From Planctomycetaceae bacterium (lineage in GTDB: Bacteria > Planctomycetota > Planctomycetia > Pirellulales > Pirellulaceae), in NCBI GenBank assembly GCA_002717145.1, contig PBCP01000082.1:1-50370 (forward strand): a DNA stretch of 50,370 nt, read 5' to 3'. Shown in pieces: positions 35,837 through 44,898 of this stretch; positions within the stretch are counted from its first letter, which is position 1; every line of letters starts with the position of its first letter. The notes below the pieces were generated by a model, which was not told the origin of the DNA, made no database searches, and saw only the letters and a program-made list of their open reading frames with translations. Made by a program: the position numbers and the translations under genes.

Positions 35837-38005
35837 ATGCTAAAAACTGCCTCTGCGTACGTGCCGTGTGTCTTGTTACTTTTCCTCAACCATGCAGTAG
35901 CGGCACCGACGGAAATTCTCACAATGTCATTTCGTCAACCTGAGCAAATTCAAGTCAACAATCGTTCGATTGAGCTTGGCAGTCACGTAACTACACGATT
36001 ATTCGATTTGGATAAAGATGGAGTCATGGACTTACTTGTCGCTGACGGCCAGGGAAATCTTCGGGCATACGGAGGAACCAGGTCAAAATCCGGTGTGGTA
36101 TTTCAAACACCGATCAGCTTACAAGCCGGAGCGAAAACCAAATGGGGGAGTTCTTACACCGGCCTTGCTCTCGCAAACATTGCTGGCAATGAAGCTGAGG
36201 ATCTCATCGTGGCTCACTCAGGAAACAAGATTTCAATCCACACACGCATTGGGAAAGTTCGATTGCCGGACTTCAGCGAGCAGTCGATCGAATTCCATGT
36301 ACAGGATAACTGTCAGGGGCGGTTCGATGTTGCAGATTGGAATAGCGATGGCCTACTAGACATCGTTACCGGAAGCTTTGGCGGTTCCGTCATTTGGTAT
36401 CCCAACACAGGAACGCCTCAAAAGCCTCGCTTTGGAGACGGGAAACCTTTCCATGGTGTGAGTCGCGCTTACAACTCACACCCAAGAATCATTGACTTCA
36501 ATCAGGACGGCAAGCTTGATTTAGTGCTGGGAGTCAACTGGGGAACCATCGAAGTTTATCTTAATACGGGTACTGTACGTGAACCGAAACTCGCACGACC
36601 TACCACCTTACGCTGGGCTGATCAGGGCGGTGCATTGAATCTTCGCCCGCTAAATGGTGACGATACGACACCAGATTTTGCGGATCTCAATGGGGATGGC
36701 GTCATTGACCTTATCAGCGGTGGGAAAAATGGCAAAGTCTTTTTTATGGCTGGTGTCGGAATCACGGATCATCTATTGGATCTCACAACTCTTTTAACAA
36801 CCAATCCGGTGGGACTGGGTGAGAAGATGTCGACAGATGAAGAATTGCGAGGACAGGCTTTTGGCTTGCTGGGAAGCATGCAGGCCGCACTCAACAGCGG
36901 TCTGGTGCCGGAAGAATATCGAGCTCAGGTTGTCAAAGAACTTCAGGCTCTCGTTAGTAGGTACCCACTTTATTTTAAGCGTCAAAAATGGGATCTGGAT
37001 AAAACACCGCACATGCCGGCATTTGCCGCACAGATGTGGATTGTGCTCTTTGAAGCTTATCCTGACTCTATCGATCATCGCAAAGCTTTGGCACGCCTTG
37101 CCGGCTTCGAAGGTGGCTATCGCACGTTGCTTGAGGATTTGGGAGTTATCTTCATCGACAACAATACAGCGTCGGCTGAACAGACAGTGAAGATGACAAA
37201 ACTACTTTCTGAAATGCCTCGAAGCGTTTGGGATGTCGAGACCATTACTGTCAGAGGATGGCTTGGAGAAGGGTTTAAGCAACAGGGTATTAGTTCACGA
37301 ACGGGTGTCAACATTTTCTCTCTGGCTTTGGGACGTCCTGAAAACAGTTTCCCCAATGATGCACCCCGTCGAGGTGTGACCGACGTTTATATGATTTGTC
37401 TGGCTCATGAAATTGCCCATAACATGCTCGATACCATTGGCCGTCAATTACGTCCTGAACTCTTCGAATTGAAGTATGAGCAACTGGAACATGCTGCTGG
37501 GGAATTAGTGAAATTCCATCCTCAGAAATCACGGGGCGTCAATTGGGAACTCACAAAAATGAATCTGCGCCGTGAAGGAATCTGGGATGGGCAGGATTCA
37601 TCCTGGCAACAAACGTGGAAGGACTATCTTGAAAGCGAGCCTTTCCAACGCTCCCATGTCAGGGGCAGTGTGCACTTTTTCATTCACTCACCCCAGGAAG
37701 CATTTGCAACACTCGCCAATCAGTATTTCACAGATAGTCAGTTGATGCTTGAACTGGGTATTACTCGCTGGCAGGACGGGCATAAGTCAAGCATCAATCA
37801 ATTCCTGCTGATTGCTGATTACCTAAGCGAAAAAACGAATTCGGTAAAGTTCTATCAAATGGGAGTCGGAGGCGACGTTCATGTTGAGGCCGTTTCTCTC
37901 GGACGCAATGACAAAGGACAGATTGAGTGGATAGAATCTGATGGCAGTCGAATCGAATTCGAATATGACGGTCGTCTGGTGCAGACATTACGAGTTGTTA
38001 GATAG
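35837..38005 (+). CDS. FG-GAP repeat protein with a C-terminal HExxH (gluzincin-like) metalloprotease domain
   Basis: A 722-residue exported protein with a signal peptide (MLKTASAYVPCVLLLFLNHAVAA). Residues about 50-310 contain four FG-GAP/VCBS calcium-loop motifs (DLDKDGVMDLL, DWNSDGLLDIV, DFNQDGKLDLV, DLNGDGVIDLI), typical of a beta-propeller. Residues about 315-440 are helical. Residues about 440-680 include HEIAH (H524-H528) and later SPQEAFATLANQYF (E621), which resemble the zinc-ligand pair of gluzincin metalloproteases of the anthrax lethal-factor type. I infer a calcium-bound propeller delivering a secreted protease; I do not recognise a named family. Neighbours are polysaccharide-related, so the target could be a surface protein. 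The last about 50 residues read as a short beta segment with charged residues. Confidence 0.75.
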   Translation: MLKTASAYVPCVLLLFLNHAVAAPTEILTMSFRQPEQIQVNNRSIELGSHVTTRLFDLDKDGVMDLLVADGQGNLRAYGGTRSKSGVVFQTPISLQAGAKTKWGSSYTGLALANIAGNEAEDLIVAHSGNKISIHTRIGKVRLPDFSEQSIEFHVQDNCQGRFDVADWNSDGLLDIVTGSFGGSVIWYPNTGTPQKPRFGDGKPFHGVSRAYNSHPRIIDFNQDGKLDLVLGVNWGTIEVYLNTGTVREPKLARPTTLRWADQGGALNLRPLNGDDTTPDFADLNGDGVIDLISGGKNGKVFFMAGVGITDHLLDLTTLLTTNPVGLGEKMSTDEELRGQAFGLLGSMQAALNSGLVPEEYRAQVVKELQALVSRYPLYFKRQKWDLDKTPHMPAFAAQMWIVLFEAYPDSIDHRKALARLAGFEGGYRTLLEDLGVIFIDNNTASAEQTVKMTKLLSEMPRSVWDVETITVRGWLGEGFKQQGISSRTGVNIFSLALGRPENSFPNDAPRRGVTDVYMICLAHEIAHNMLDTIGRQLRPELFELKYEQLEHAAGELVKFHPQKSRGVNWELTKMNLRREGIWDGQDSSWQQTWKDYLESEPFQRSHVRGSVHFFIHSPQEAFATLANQYFTDSQLMLELGITRWQDGHKSSINQFLLIADYLSEKTNSVKFYQMGVGGDVHVEAVSLGRNDKGQIEWIESDGSRIEFEYDGRLVQTLRVVR

Positions 38006-38027
38006 GCCTGTCGCTTATCATCATTAC

Positions 38028-38071
38028 CCCAGTGTCACCTAGGCGAGGATAGAATCCATCCTTTCACTGGG
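38028..38071 (+). terminator. Stem-loop downstream of the FG-GAP gene
   Basis: CCCAGTG and CACTGGG form a 7-bp outer stem around an inner AGGAT/ATCCT pair. It lies 23 bp after the stop. No T tract follows, so it is a possible factor-dependent terminator or mRNA-end structure only. Confidence 0.35.
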
Positions 38072-38135
38072 CTTGCCAAATCCAATTCATCCTGATGACT
38101 AGTTTTCGAAACACCAACCGGATAGACAGCCTGCC

Positions 38136-38144
38136 TGTTATAAT
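38136..38144 (+). promoter_or_regulatory. Extended -10 promoter for the DUF1592-group gene
   Basis: TGTTATAAT (38136-38144) is a TG-n extension with a perfect TATAAT. No good -35 hexamer is present 16-18 bases upstream, consistent with the extended -10 type. Transcription would start near 38151, about 44 bases before the ATG. Confidence 0.45.
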
Positions 38145-38194
38145 CTGACTGTTAAATAACGAAGCAAATAAGAGCTCATCGCTGACCCTAATCT

Positions 38195-41100
38195 ATGTTT
38201 GATACCACTCGTTCCATGACACGTCTACTGTTTTTAGCGTTTGCTCTAATCGCGAGTCCGATTCTGGCTTTGGACGATCCGCCAGTGGAGTCATTTCAAA
38301 AGCAAGTCTCGCCACTCATAAGCAAGTACTGTGTTCGCTGCCACAATGTGGACAAGATGACTTCGGGGGTGCGTGTCGACAACTTTACCGGTGAATTTCC
38401 TGATGCCTCTCTTTTTCACTGGCGCGATGTGGCCAAGCAACTTTCGCTGGAATCCATGCCACCTGAAAACGAAGCACAGCCTACCGAACAGGAACGAGAG
38501 TTTCTTGTCAGGTGGATCGAGGAAGAAATTGCTGCTGCAAGAGCACGAAATTCTGAGAAAAACGGATCCATCCGCCGTCTGACTGTCGCACAGTATCGAA
38601 ATACACTACAGGATCTTCTTGGCATACAGGATGAATTGACCGATATCCTGCCGGCAGACGGAGTCTCCGAAGATGGATTCCTCAATAACCAGGAAACTCT
38701 GCTGCTATCACCGTTATTACTGGAGTCTTACTTTGAAATTGCAGCCAAAGGACTCGACCGGGCGATTTTTGACACCACTGAAAAGCCAGTCATTCAAACC
38801 TTTCGAATGGATCTCGGGCAGAACATCAACGGCAATCCGGAAAAGGACAATCTGATTCTGGGAGCAAACAGTATGCTGCTTCGAAATCAGGACTTTGAAG
38901 TCGTCGAGTTAGCACCGGAAAAACCGTTTGAATATGAACAGTTTCTGATGCAGAAAAAATTCCGTTTTGTGGAGGGATATCAAGGGAATGCCACCGTTCG
39001 AGGTTGGCGGGATTACGACAGCATCTACCACGCAGTTTTTGCCTGTGTCCGCGGCACGCCCGGATATCCAAAAGGAAATCCGTATGATGCTCTTCCTCAG
39101 GGACTTGCCTTACGCCCGGCCATTCCCAGTCGTGAAATCTTTGGGCAAGCCAGTACATACGGCCCGAAGTCCAACTTTAAAATCTCTCTTCGTGAACTCC
39201 CTGATACGGGCCGATTCCGTATTACAGTGCAAGCTGCTAAATTCGACGATGCCCTATTGCTGGATAATTCTCATCCATCTGCCAACACCAAGAATCTTGA
39301 CACGATAGTCATTGGAAATGACAAGACGGGGCAGACTGTCGAAATACCGGAAACAGGTATCTACCAAATCGACGCCTATAAAATATCTGCAGCCTTAAAT
39401 GGTATTGCCGCCGACGCCAGCAGACTAAACGAAGGACTCATTGGCCACTGGACGTTCAATGACACGCTCACGACCCTCCCCGAAAATGACAAACTGACTG
39501 GTGCGTTACAGGACAATGCTCAACTGGTCAATTCACCATTCCAAAAAGCTTTAGCGGTTGATGGCATGAATGATGCCTTCGTTGTTCCACGGCATGAGGG
39601 AATGAATGTTAGTGATCAACCCTTTACTGTATCCGCCTGGATTCGACCGACCGAGTTACGGGAGGGTGGAATCGTTTGTCTGGGCCGTTATAGCTGGACG
39701 CACGGGTGGTATTTGGACATGCCTAACAATCAGGGAATTATTAGGATTGAAACGGCGCATAATCAAAATCAATCTAATGGTACTGTTCAGTCTGCTCCCG
39801 GAATCATTCGTGCGAATCAATGGCAACACGTAACCGCCGTTGTACGTCCCGGCACAAATGACACCAAAATCTATGTCAATGGTTTTCAGGTTGCTCAGGG
39901 GGTTATCAACAAAAACAATCTCGATAACCCTAACGTCCAGTTAAACATTGGTCGCATTGAAGCGTCCAAGCAATTCAAGGGCGAAATCGATGAAGTCAGG
40001 ATCTACCGTAGGGCACTGGAAGAAACTGAGATCAAAGCGTTGATGCTTGGTGGGGAACAATTTATCAAGGCGCCACCGGTAAAGCCGGCAAACTTAACAG
40101 TTCATGTTGATCACCGACAATTTACAGGAACGTTGCGACGCCCTGCATTTGCAGTCTTACGACTAAAAAAGGGGGAACACATCATTCGAAGTGAACCTCA
40201 GGGCGAGTTGCCCGTCCAACTCTATCTTTCACGATTAGATAATGACCATGAAACAGCTAAAGAGTTCATTGCCTTCTCAAAACGTGCACCTCGTATTGGT
40301 GTCCACGTCGGTCTTCGGCGAGACTGCGGTTCAACACTGGATCGAGTCGGAAAGCCTGTCGCCGTAGGAGAGACGGATTTTCAGGATTTCATCTTCGAAG
40401 GAGCGATGGCAAATTATCCAAATCCTAATCGCGATCCTCTCAATCCCAATTACCTCGCTGGCATGCGTGAAATCGGAGTGATCAGTGAATACACGGACGG
40501 GCGTGATATGCCTCGCCTTTTGGTACGTTCGATTGAATTCGAAGGCCCTTACTATGAAACCTGGCCACCCAAAACACATCGGAACATTTTTGTTCCGTCC
40601 GACAATCAAGACAAGCCGAAAATCTATGCCCGGGAGATTCTCGATCACTTTGGAGCCCGAGCCTTTCGTCGTCCGCTCACTCAGGCAGAATCAGATTCAT
40701 TACACACTGTCTGGGCTGATTCCTTTTCCGAAAACCGTAACTTCGTCGAGAGCATTAAAGATGCGTTGCTGGTTGCACTCACGTCTCCTCAGTTTTTATT
40801 CCTCATCGAATCCAGCGAAAGTCCCGAAGGGGAACTCGTTGATGCCTATGAGCTTGCTTCGAAGTTGTCTTATTTTCTATGGAATTCAGCACCAGATGAC
40901 GAACTACTAAAACTTGCCGGCAGTGATGAACTTCACAAGCAATTGCCGCAGCAGGTAACGCGCCTTGTGGCGGACTCCCGGTTCCGGCGGTCCATGCAGG
41001 AATTCACAAGCCAGTGGTTACAACTGGATAAATTCGACGTCGTTGAGATTGATGCCGGAATGTATCCCAAATTGACACGTGACTTTCGTCTTGAATTACG

Positions 41101-41830
41101 AAAGGAACCGGTTCGGTATCTGGAATATCTCATCAAGAACAATCTGCCGTTGGAAAATCTCATCCATTCAGACTTCATTCTCGCCAATGAACAAACAGCC
41201 AATTACTACGGGTTGCCAGATCAGGTTGAATCCGGATTTGAATTCCAACCTGTCAAAGTTGAACAACCTCAACTTGGGGGGGTACTCTCAACTGCCAGCG
41301 TCCTTTCAGGGTTGTCTAATGGTCGTGAATCTAATCCCGTGAAACGAGGAGCGTGGCTCGCTCGAAAAATCATTGCGGAACCTCCAGCAGACCCTCCGCC
41401 AAATGTTCCTGCACTCGATGAAGCACTGGAAGGACTTACCCTAGCTGAAAAGTTGCTATTACACCGTGACCAACAGGGATGTCGCAAATGCCATGAAGGA
41501 ATCGACCCGTGGGGATTACCGTTTGAGCAATTCGACGCTGGCGGCATTTGGAAACAGAATGCTTCTGAAATCCGAGCAAAATCCACATTACCGGATGAGA
41601 CTGAAGTCGATGGATTCGTTGCTTTACGCGAGTATTTAGCTAAAGATCGTATTGATCAGGTTGCTTTTAGCTTCTTAAAGCACCTGACAACCTACGCGAT
41701 TGGACGTAGCCTTAGTTACAATGAGATTGAAACGCTTAAAGAGAAGCAAGTAGAATTAAAAGCAGACGGTTACCGGATGCAGGATATTGTTCAATTTGTC
41801 GTTACCAGCCAGGCGTTTCTGGAAAAGTAA
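38195..41830 (+). CDS. DUF1587/DUF1592/DUF1588/DUF1585-type cytochrome-like protein with LamG insert
   Basis: A 1211-residue exported protein of the planctomycete DUF1592 group. The signal sequence covers about residues 8-26 (ATG 38216 is the alternative start). A heme-c motif CVRCH lies at 46-50, with a short cytochrome-like domain. DUF1587 follows (RRLTVAQYRNTLQDLLG, about 128). A LamG/concanavalin domain (about 410-620, GLIGHWTFND through IDEVRIYRRALEETEI) interrupts the usual order. Then come DUF1595 (FGARAFRRPLTQ), DUF1592 (ELASKLSYFLWNSAPDDEL), DUF1588 with CRKCH (about 1097) and a final DUF1585 (AIGRSLSYNEIE). Function is unknown; heme electron transfer is inferred. It is followed after 71 bp by its usual partner, DUF1552. 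Confidence 0.9.
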   Translation: MFDTTRSMTRLLFLAFALIASPILALDDPPVESFQKQVSPLISKYCVRCHNVDKMTSGVRVDNFTGEFPDASLFHWRDVAKQLSLESMPPENEAQPTEQEREFLVRWIEEEIAAARARNSEKNGSIRRLTVAQYRNTLQDLLGIQDELTDILPADGVSEDGFLNNQETLLLSPLLLESYFEIAAKGLDRAIFDTTEKPVIQTFRMDLGQNINGNPEKDNLILGANSMLLRNQDFEVVELAPEKPFEYEQFLMQKKFRFVEGYQGNATVRGWRDYDSIYHAVFACVRGTPGYPKGNPYDALPQGLALRPAIPSREIFGQASTYGPKSNFKISLRELPDTGRFRITVQAAKFDDALLLDNSHPSANTKNLDTIVIGNDKTGQTVEIPETGIYQIDAYKISAALNGIAADASRLNEGLIGHWTFNDTLTTLPENDKLTGALQDNAQLVNSPFQKALAVDGMNDAFVVPRHEGMNVSDQPFTVSAWIRPTELREGGIVCLGRYSWTHGWYLDMPNNQGIIRIETAHNQNQSNGTVQSAPGIIRANQWQHVTAVVRPGTNDTKIYVNGFQVAQGVINKNNLDNPNVQLNIGRIEASKQFKGEIDEVRIYRRALEETEIKALMLGGEQFIKAPPVKPANLTVHVDHRQFTGTLRRPAFAVLRLKKGEHIIRSEPQGELPVQLYLSRLDNDHETAKEFIAFSKRAPRIGVHVGLRRDCGSTLDRVGKPVAVGETDFQDFIFEGAMANYPNPNRDPLNPNYLAGMREIGVISEYTDGRDMPRLLVRSIEFEGPYYETWPPKTHRNIFVPSDNQDKPKIYAREILDHFGARAFRRPLTQAESDSLHTVWADSFSENRNFVESIKDALLVALTSPQFLFLIESSESPEGELVDAYELASKLSYFLWNSAPDDELLKLAGSDELHKQLPQQVTRLVADSRFRRSMQEFTSQWLQLDKFDVVEIDAGMYPKLTRDFRLELRKEPVRYLEYLIKNNLPLENLIHSDFILANEQTANYYGLPDQVESGFEFQPVKVEQPQLGGVLSTASVLSGLSNGRESNPVKRGAWLARKIIAEPPADPPPNVPALDEALEGLTLAEKLLLHRDQQGCRKCHEGIDPWGLPFEQFDAGGIWKQNASEIRAKSTLPDETEVDGFVALREYLAKDRIDQVAFSFLKHLTTYAIGRSLSYNEIETLKEKQVELKADGYRMQDIVQFVVTSQAFLEK

Positions 41831-41901
41831 AGCCGGCCCCGGGACGATAATAGAACTGAAACCTCGACACAAACAATCTTCCACCTCAGGTGTAAATAAT
41901 C

Positions 41902-43236
41902 ATGGCAAGTTCAAGCAAAATCAAACGACGTACCGTCCTTAAAGGGATTGCCGGAGCGACGCTGCCGCTGCCATTGCTGGAAGCAATGGGCAAGGAAGTC
42001 GTGGAAGATACTCCTCGAAGGTTTTGCGCTTTGTACACGGCCAATGGTATGTCATTACCGAAAAATCAACATGGAATCAACGACTGGAGTTGGTTCCCGA
42101 CGATCGACGGTAAAGATTTTGAGTTTGGTGAATCGACCAAACCGTTAGAAGCCTTCCGTAAACAGCTCAGCTTTATGGGCGGACTCTATCATTCAGCCGG
42201 CCCCAAAGCTGATCCACACACATGTTCCGATATGTGGCTAACCGGAGCCCAGCTTCATGATCCCGAACCAGGCACGTACAACAGCGTCGCACTCGACCAG
42301 GTCGTCGCCCAACATACGAAACAATACTGTCGTCAGCCTTCGCTGGTCCTGTCGGTCGACGCTGGCGTGGGCTTCCTCTCGCGAACAGGGACGATTTCTT
42401 ACAACGCTCAAGGAAAACCAATCCCGGCCGCTAATAACCCTCGTCTAATCTTCGATCGCCTGTTCCGAGGAGATCAACAGTCGATGGAAGCCGAACGCGA
42501 ACATTTGAAGAAAAGAATCAAGCTGGTCGATGCTGTCCTTGAAAACGCTCGTGCCCTTAACAGAAAACTTGGTAAGTCTGATCGCCAAAAAATGGAGCAA
42601 TACCTCACTTCACTTGATGAAGTTGAGTCACGGTTAATCGCGTCTGAGCGATGGATCGATATTCCATTAAAAGAGCAGGACTACACACACCTTAATCTCT
42701 CTGCATCTAATGATGGGGAACCTGCTGAGTATTACCGAAACATGTTTGATTTGATCGCCTTAGCGTTCGACGCAGATATCACTCGCAGTGTTGCCTTTAT
42801 GCTCAATCGTGAAGATGGAATGGGAATTAGCGATACCTTTCCGCTTAAATTAGGTTTGACTCGCACTCACCATAGTCTTTCACATGCAGGCGACAAGGAC
42901 GGACAACTACAGTTTGCCAAGTATGACAGATTCCTCAGCGAACAACTCGCATACTTCTTCGACAGGTTGAACGAGTTTAAGGATCACAATGGCTCAGTAC
43001 TGGATAACAGCATTGTCCTCTACGGCTCCGGCTGTAGTACCACCCATTACCCAAAGAATCTTCCAACCATGGTTGTTGGCGGTGGCAATATGGGGCTGAA
43101 GCATGGCGTTCACTGGCGCGATGGAGACACCTTGATGTGTAATATGTACCTCAGCATCCTACACAGCCTTGGTATACCAGCCGAACGATTTGGTGACAGC
43201 ACAGGCACTCTCGACAACTCGATTTTCTCTGTTTAG
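41902..43236 (+). CDS. DUF1552-family protein with Tat leader
   Basis: A 444-residue protein of the DUF1552 family, which in planctomycetes is habitually encoded next to DUF1592-group cytochrome-like proteins. The Tat leader is [19 protein letters not shown]. Family regions seen are [13 protein letters not shown], the [23 protein letters not shown] stretch (positions 42178-42245), and the closing [20 protein letters not shown]. The fold is thought to be related to the DUF1501/alkaline-phosphatase-like group, but no activity is established. The ATG at 41902 has AGGTG about ten bases upstream. It ends 26 bp before the stop of the convergent sulfatase gene. Confidence 0.9.
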   Translation: MASSSKIKRRTVLKGIAGATLPLPLLEAMGKEVVEDTPRRFCALYTANGMSLPKNQHGINDWSWFPTIDGKDFEFGESTKPLEAFRKQLSFMGGLYHSAGPKADPHTCSDMWLTGAQLHDPEPGTYNSVALDQVVAQHTKQYCRQPSLVLSVDAGVGFLSRTGTISYNAQGKPIPAANNPRLIFDRLFRGDQQSMEAEREHLKKRIKLVDAVLENARALNRKLGKSDRQKMEQYLTSLDEVESRLIASERWIDIPLKEQDYTHLNLSASNDGEPAEYYRNMFDLIALAFDADITRSVAFMLNREDGMGISDTFPLKLGLTRTHHSLSHAGDKDGQLQFAKYDRFLSEQLAYFFDRLNEFKDHNGSVLDNSIVLYGSGCSTTHYPKNLPTMVVGGGNMGLKHGVHWRDGDTLMCNMYLSILHSLGIPAERFGDSTGTLDNSIFSV

Positions 43237-43262
43237 CCACAGCATTTTTTCCATTGTGGAAA

Positions 43263-44828
43263 CTATCGAGATCGACCGGATTCAATAACTTCTGCCAGTT
43301 GCTTTTTCATTCGTTCCGCAACTTCCGGATATTCCGCAATGACATTGTTTGATTCTGTCGGATCCTCCGCCAAATTAAACAGCATATACGGCGGGACTTT
43401 CACATTGGCTAATTGCTTTTCGACAACAACATTGCGAGCGGTCTTTTTGTCATAGCGATGTAGCTTCCAGTCTCCATTACGTAAAGCGTATGTCCCATTA
43501 TTGCCATTGTTTTGCTGAACTAAATGATCGCGGCCTTTTGCTCCATTTTCCCCCAATAACGCCGGTAGGACATTAAAGCTGTCTACACAAGCATTTTGCG
43601 GCAATGACTGACGCGTCAACGCTGCCAGACTACCTGCGAGATCAATCGTACAGACGATCTCATCGCTCACGGCAGGTCGTATTTGACCTTTCCAGTACGT
43701 AATAAATGGTGTGCGAGTACCACCTTCATAAACACTGTATTTGCCACCCGTATAGGGTCCGGCAGCACGATGGTCACCAAGTTTCTCCAACGCAAAATCT
43801 TTGTAACCGTCATCCATCACTGGTCCATTGTCTGAACAGACGATGATTAAGGTGTTATCCAGTTTTCTTGATTTCTTCAATGCATTGACCAAGGCTCCAA
43901 CACACCAATCAAATTGAATAATCGAATCTGCTCGAAACCCTAATTTCGTTGCCCCCTGAAACCGTTCATGAGGAATACGTGGGACATGGATGTCATGTGA
44001 AGAAAAGAATAGGAAGAACGGATCTTCCGAGTCCTCCTCAATAATTTCAATCGATTTCTCAACCCACTTGTCTGCAAGATCTTCATCTCGAAAACGAGCG
44101 GCATGCCCGCCAGTATAGAAGCCAATACGACTGATGCCGTTGTGAATCGTTGAGTTATGACCATGAGACCAATCCATTTTTAAGGTGTGCCGGTGTGTGA
44201 TTCCGGTGGGATGATCTTCACTGGGCTTCATACGTCCCACCCATAACGGATCGTTGGGATCAAGGTTGAGCACACGATGGTTCTCTACGTAAACCTGGGG
44301 TACCCGGTCATTAGTGGTGGGCAGCAAAAAACAGCTGTCGAAACCAAGTTCAAGTGGCCCCGGTTTCAACTCACCATTCCAATCAGGTCCTTCCTCTCCT
44401 CCTAGCCCCAGGTGCCATTTCCCGACAATCGCGGTCCGATAGCCGGCACGTTTCATAACGTCAGGCAGAGTAAATGTACTCGGATCGATGACCGCAGGCG
44501 AGTTAGGAGGGGCAATGCCAGTACCCGGCTTACGAAAGGCATAGCTTCCAGTGAGTAAAGAATAGCGCGTCGGCGTACAAGTGGATGCCGAACAGTAACC
44601 ATTGGTAAATCGCACTCCACCAGCAGCTAATTTATCGATATTAGGAGTCTTAAAAGAATCCGCTCCGTAACACGACAAATCACCATACCCCAGATCATCT
44701 GCCATGATCACAATCACGTTAGGGCGATTATCTTCCTCTTGTCTTTGAGGAGCAGCCAACAGGGGCAATTGGAGAAAAACAACAGTGAGAGTAACGATAA
44801 ATTTAAACATGTGTTTCAATTCGCTCAT
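43263..44828 (-). CDS. Secreted sulfatase, arylsulfatase-like
   Basis: A 521-residue exported sulfatase. Two ATG starts are possible: 44828, adding a short polar stretch, and 44810, beginning directly with the signal peptide (MFKFIVTLTVVFLQLPLLAA); a TTG at 44864 is less likely. Numbering here uses 44828. Metal ligands lie in VIMADDLGYGD. The formylglycine motif is CTPTR at C84-R88, followed by YSLLTGSYAFR. GKWHLGLGG, the SSHDIHVPR segment and VCSDNGPVMDDG complete the active site. No extra C-terminal domain is attached. The 70-bp gap to the two-domain sulfatase upstream suggests the three minus-strand sulfatases may share a transcript. Confidence 0.92.
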   Translation of the reverse strand: MSELKHMFKFIVTLTVVFLQLPLLAAPQRQEEDNRPNVIVIMADDLGYGDLSCYGADSFKTPNIDKLAAGGVRFTNGYCSASTCTPTRYSLLTGSYAFRKPGTGIAPPNSPAVIDPSTFTLPDVMKRAGYRTAIVGKWHLGLGGEEGPDWNGELKPGPLELGFDSCFLLPTTNDRVPQVYVENHRVLNLDPNDPLWVGRMKPSEDHPTGITHRHTLKMDWSHGHNSTIHNGISRIGFYTGGHAARFRDEDLADKWVEKSIEIIEEDSEDPFFLFFSSHDIHVPRIPHERFQGATKLGFRADSIIQFDWCVGALVNALKKSRKLDNTLIIVCSDNGPVMDDGYKDFALEKLGDHRAAGPYTGGKYSVYEGGTRTPFITYWKGQIRPAVSDEIVCTIDLAGSLAALTRQSLPQNACVDSFNVLPALLGENGAKGRDHLVQQNNGNNGTYALRNGDWKLHRYDKKTARNVVVEKQLANVKVPPYMLFNLAEDPTESNNVIAEYPEVAERMKKQLAEVIESGRSR

Positions 44829-44898
44829 AGAAAAGTAGTGTTCAGAGACACTAAGATACCACAATTAAATAATAAGTCAGCAGCTTTAACCAATCGTG

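Noticed and set aside
43237..43259. CCACA/TGTGG hairpin between DUF1552 and the convergent sulfatase
   Set aside because: Five base pairs with a 13-base loop; the T run is inside the loop, not after the stem.
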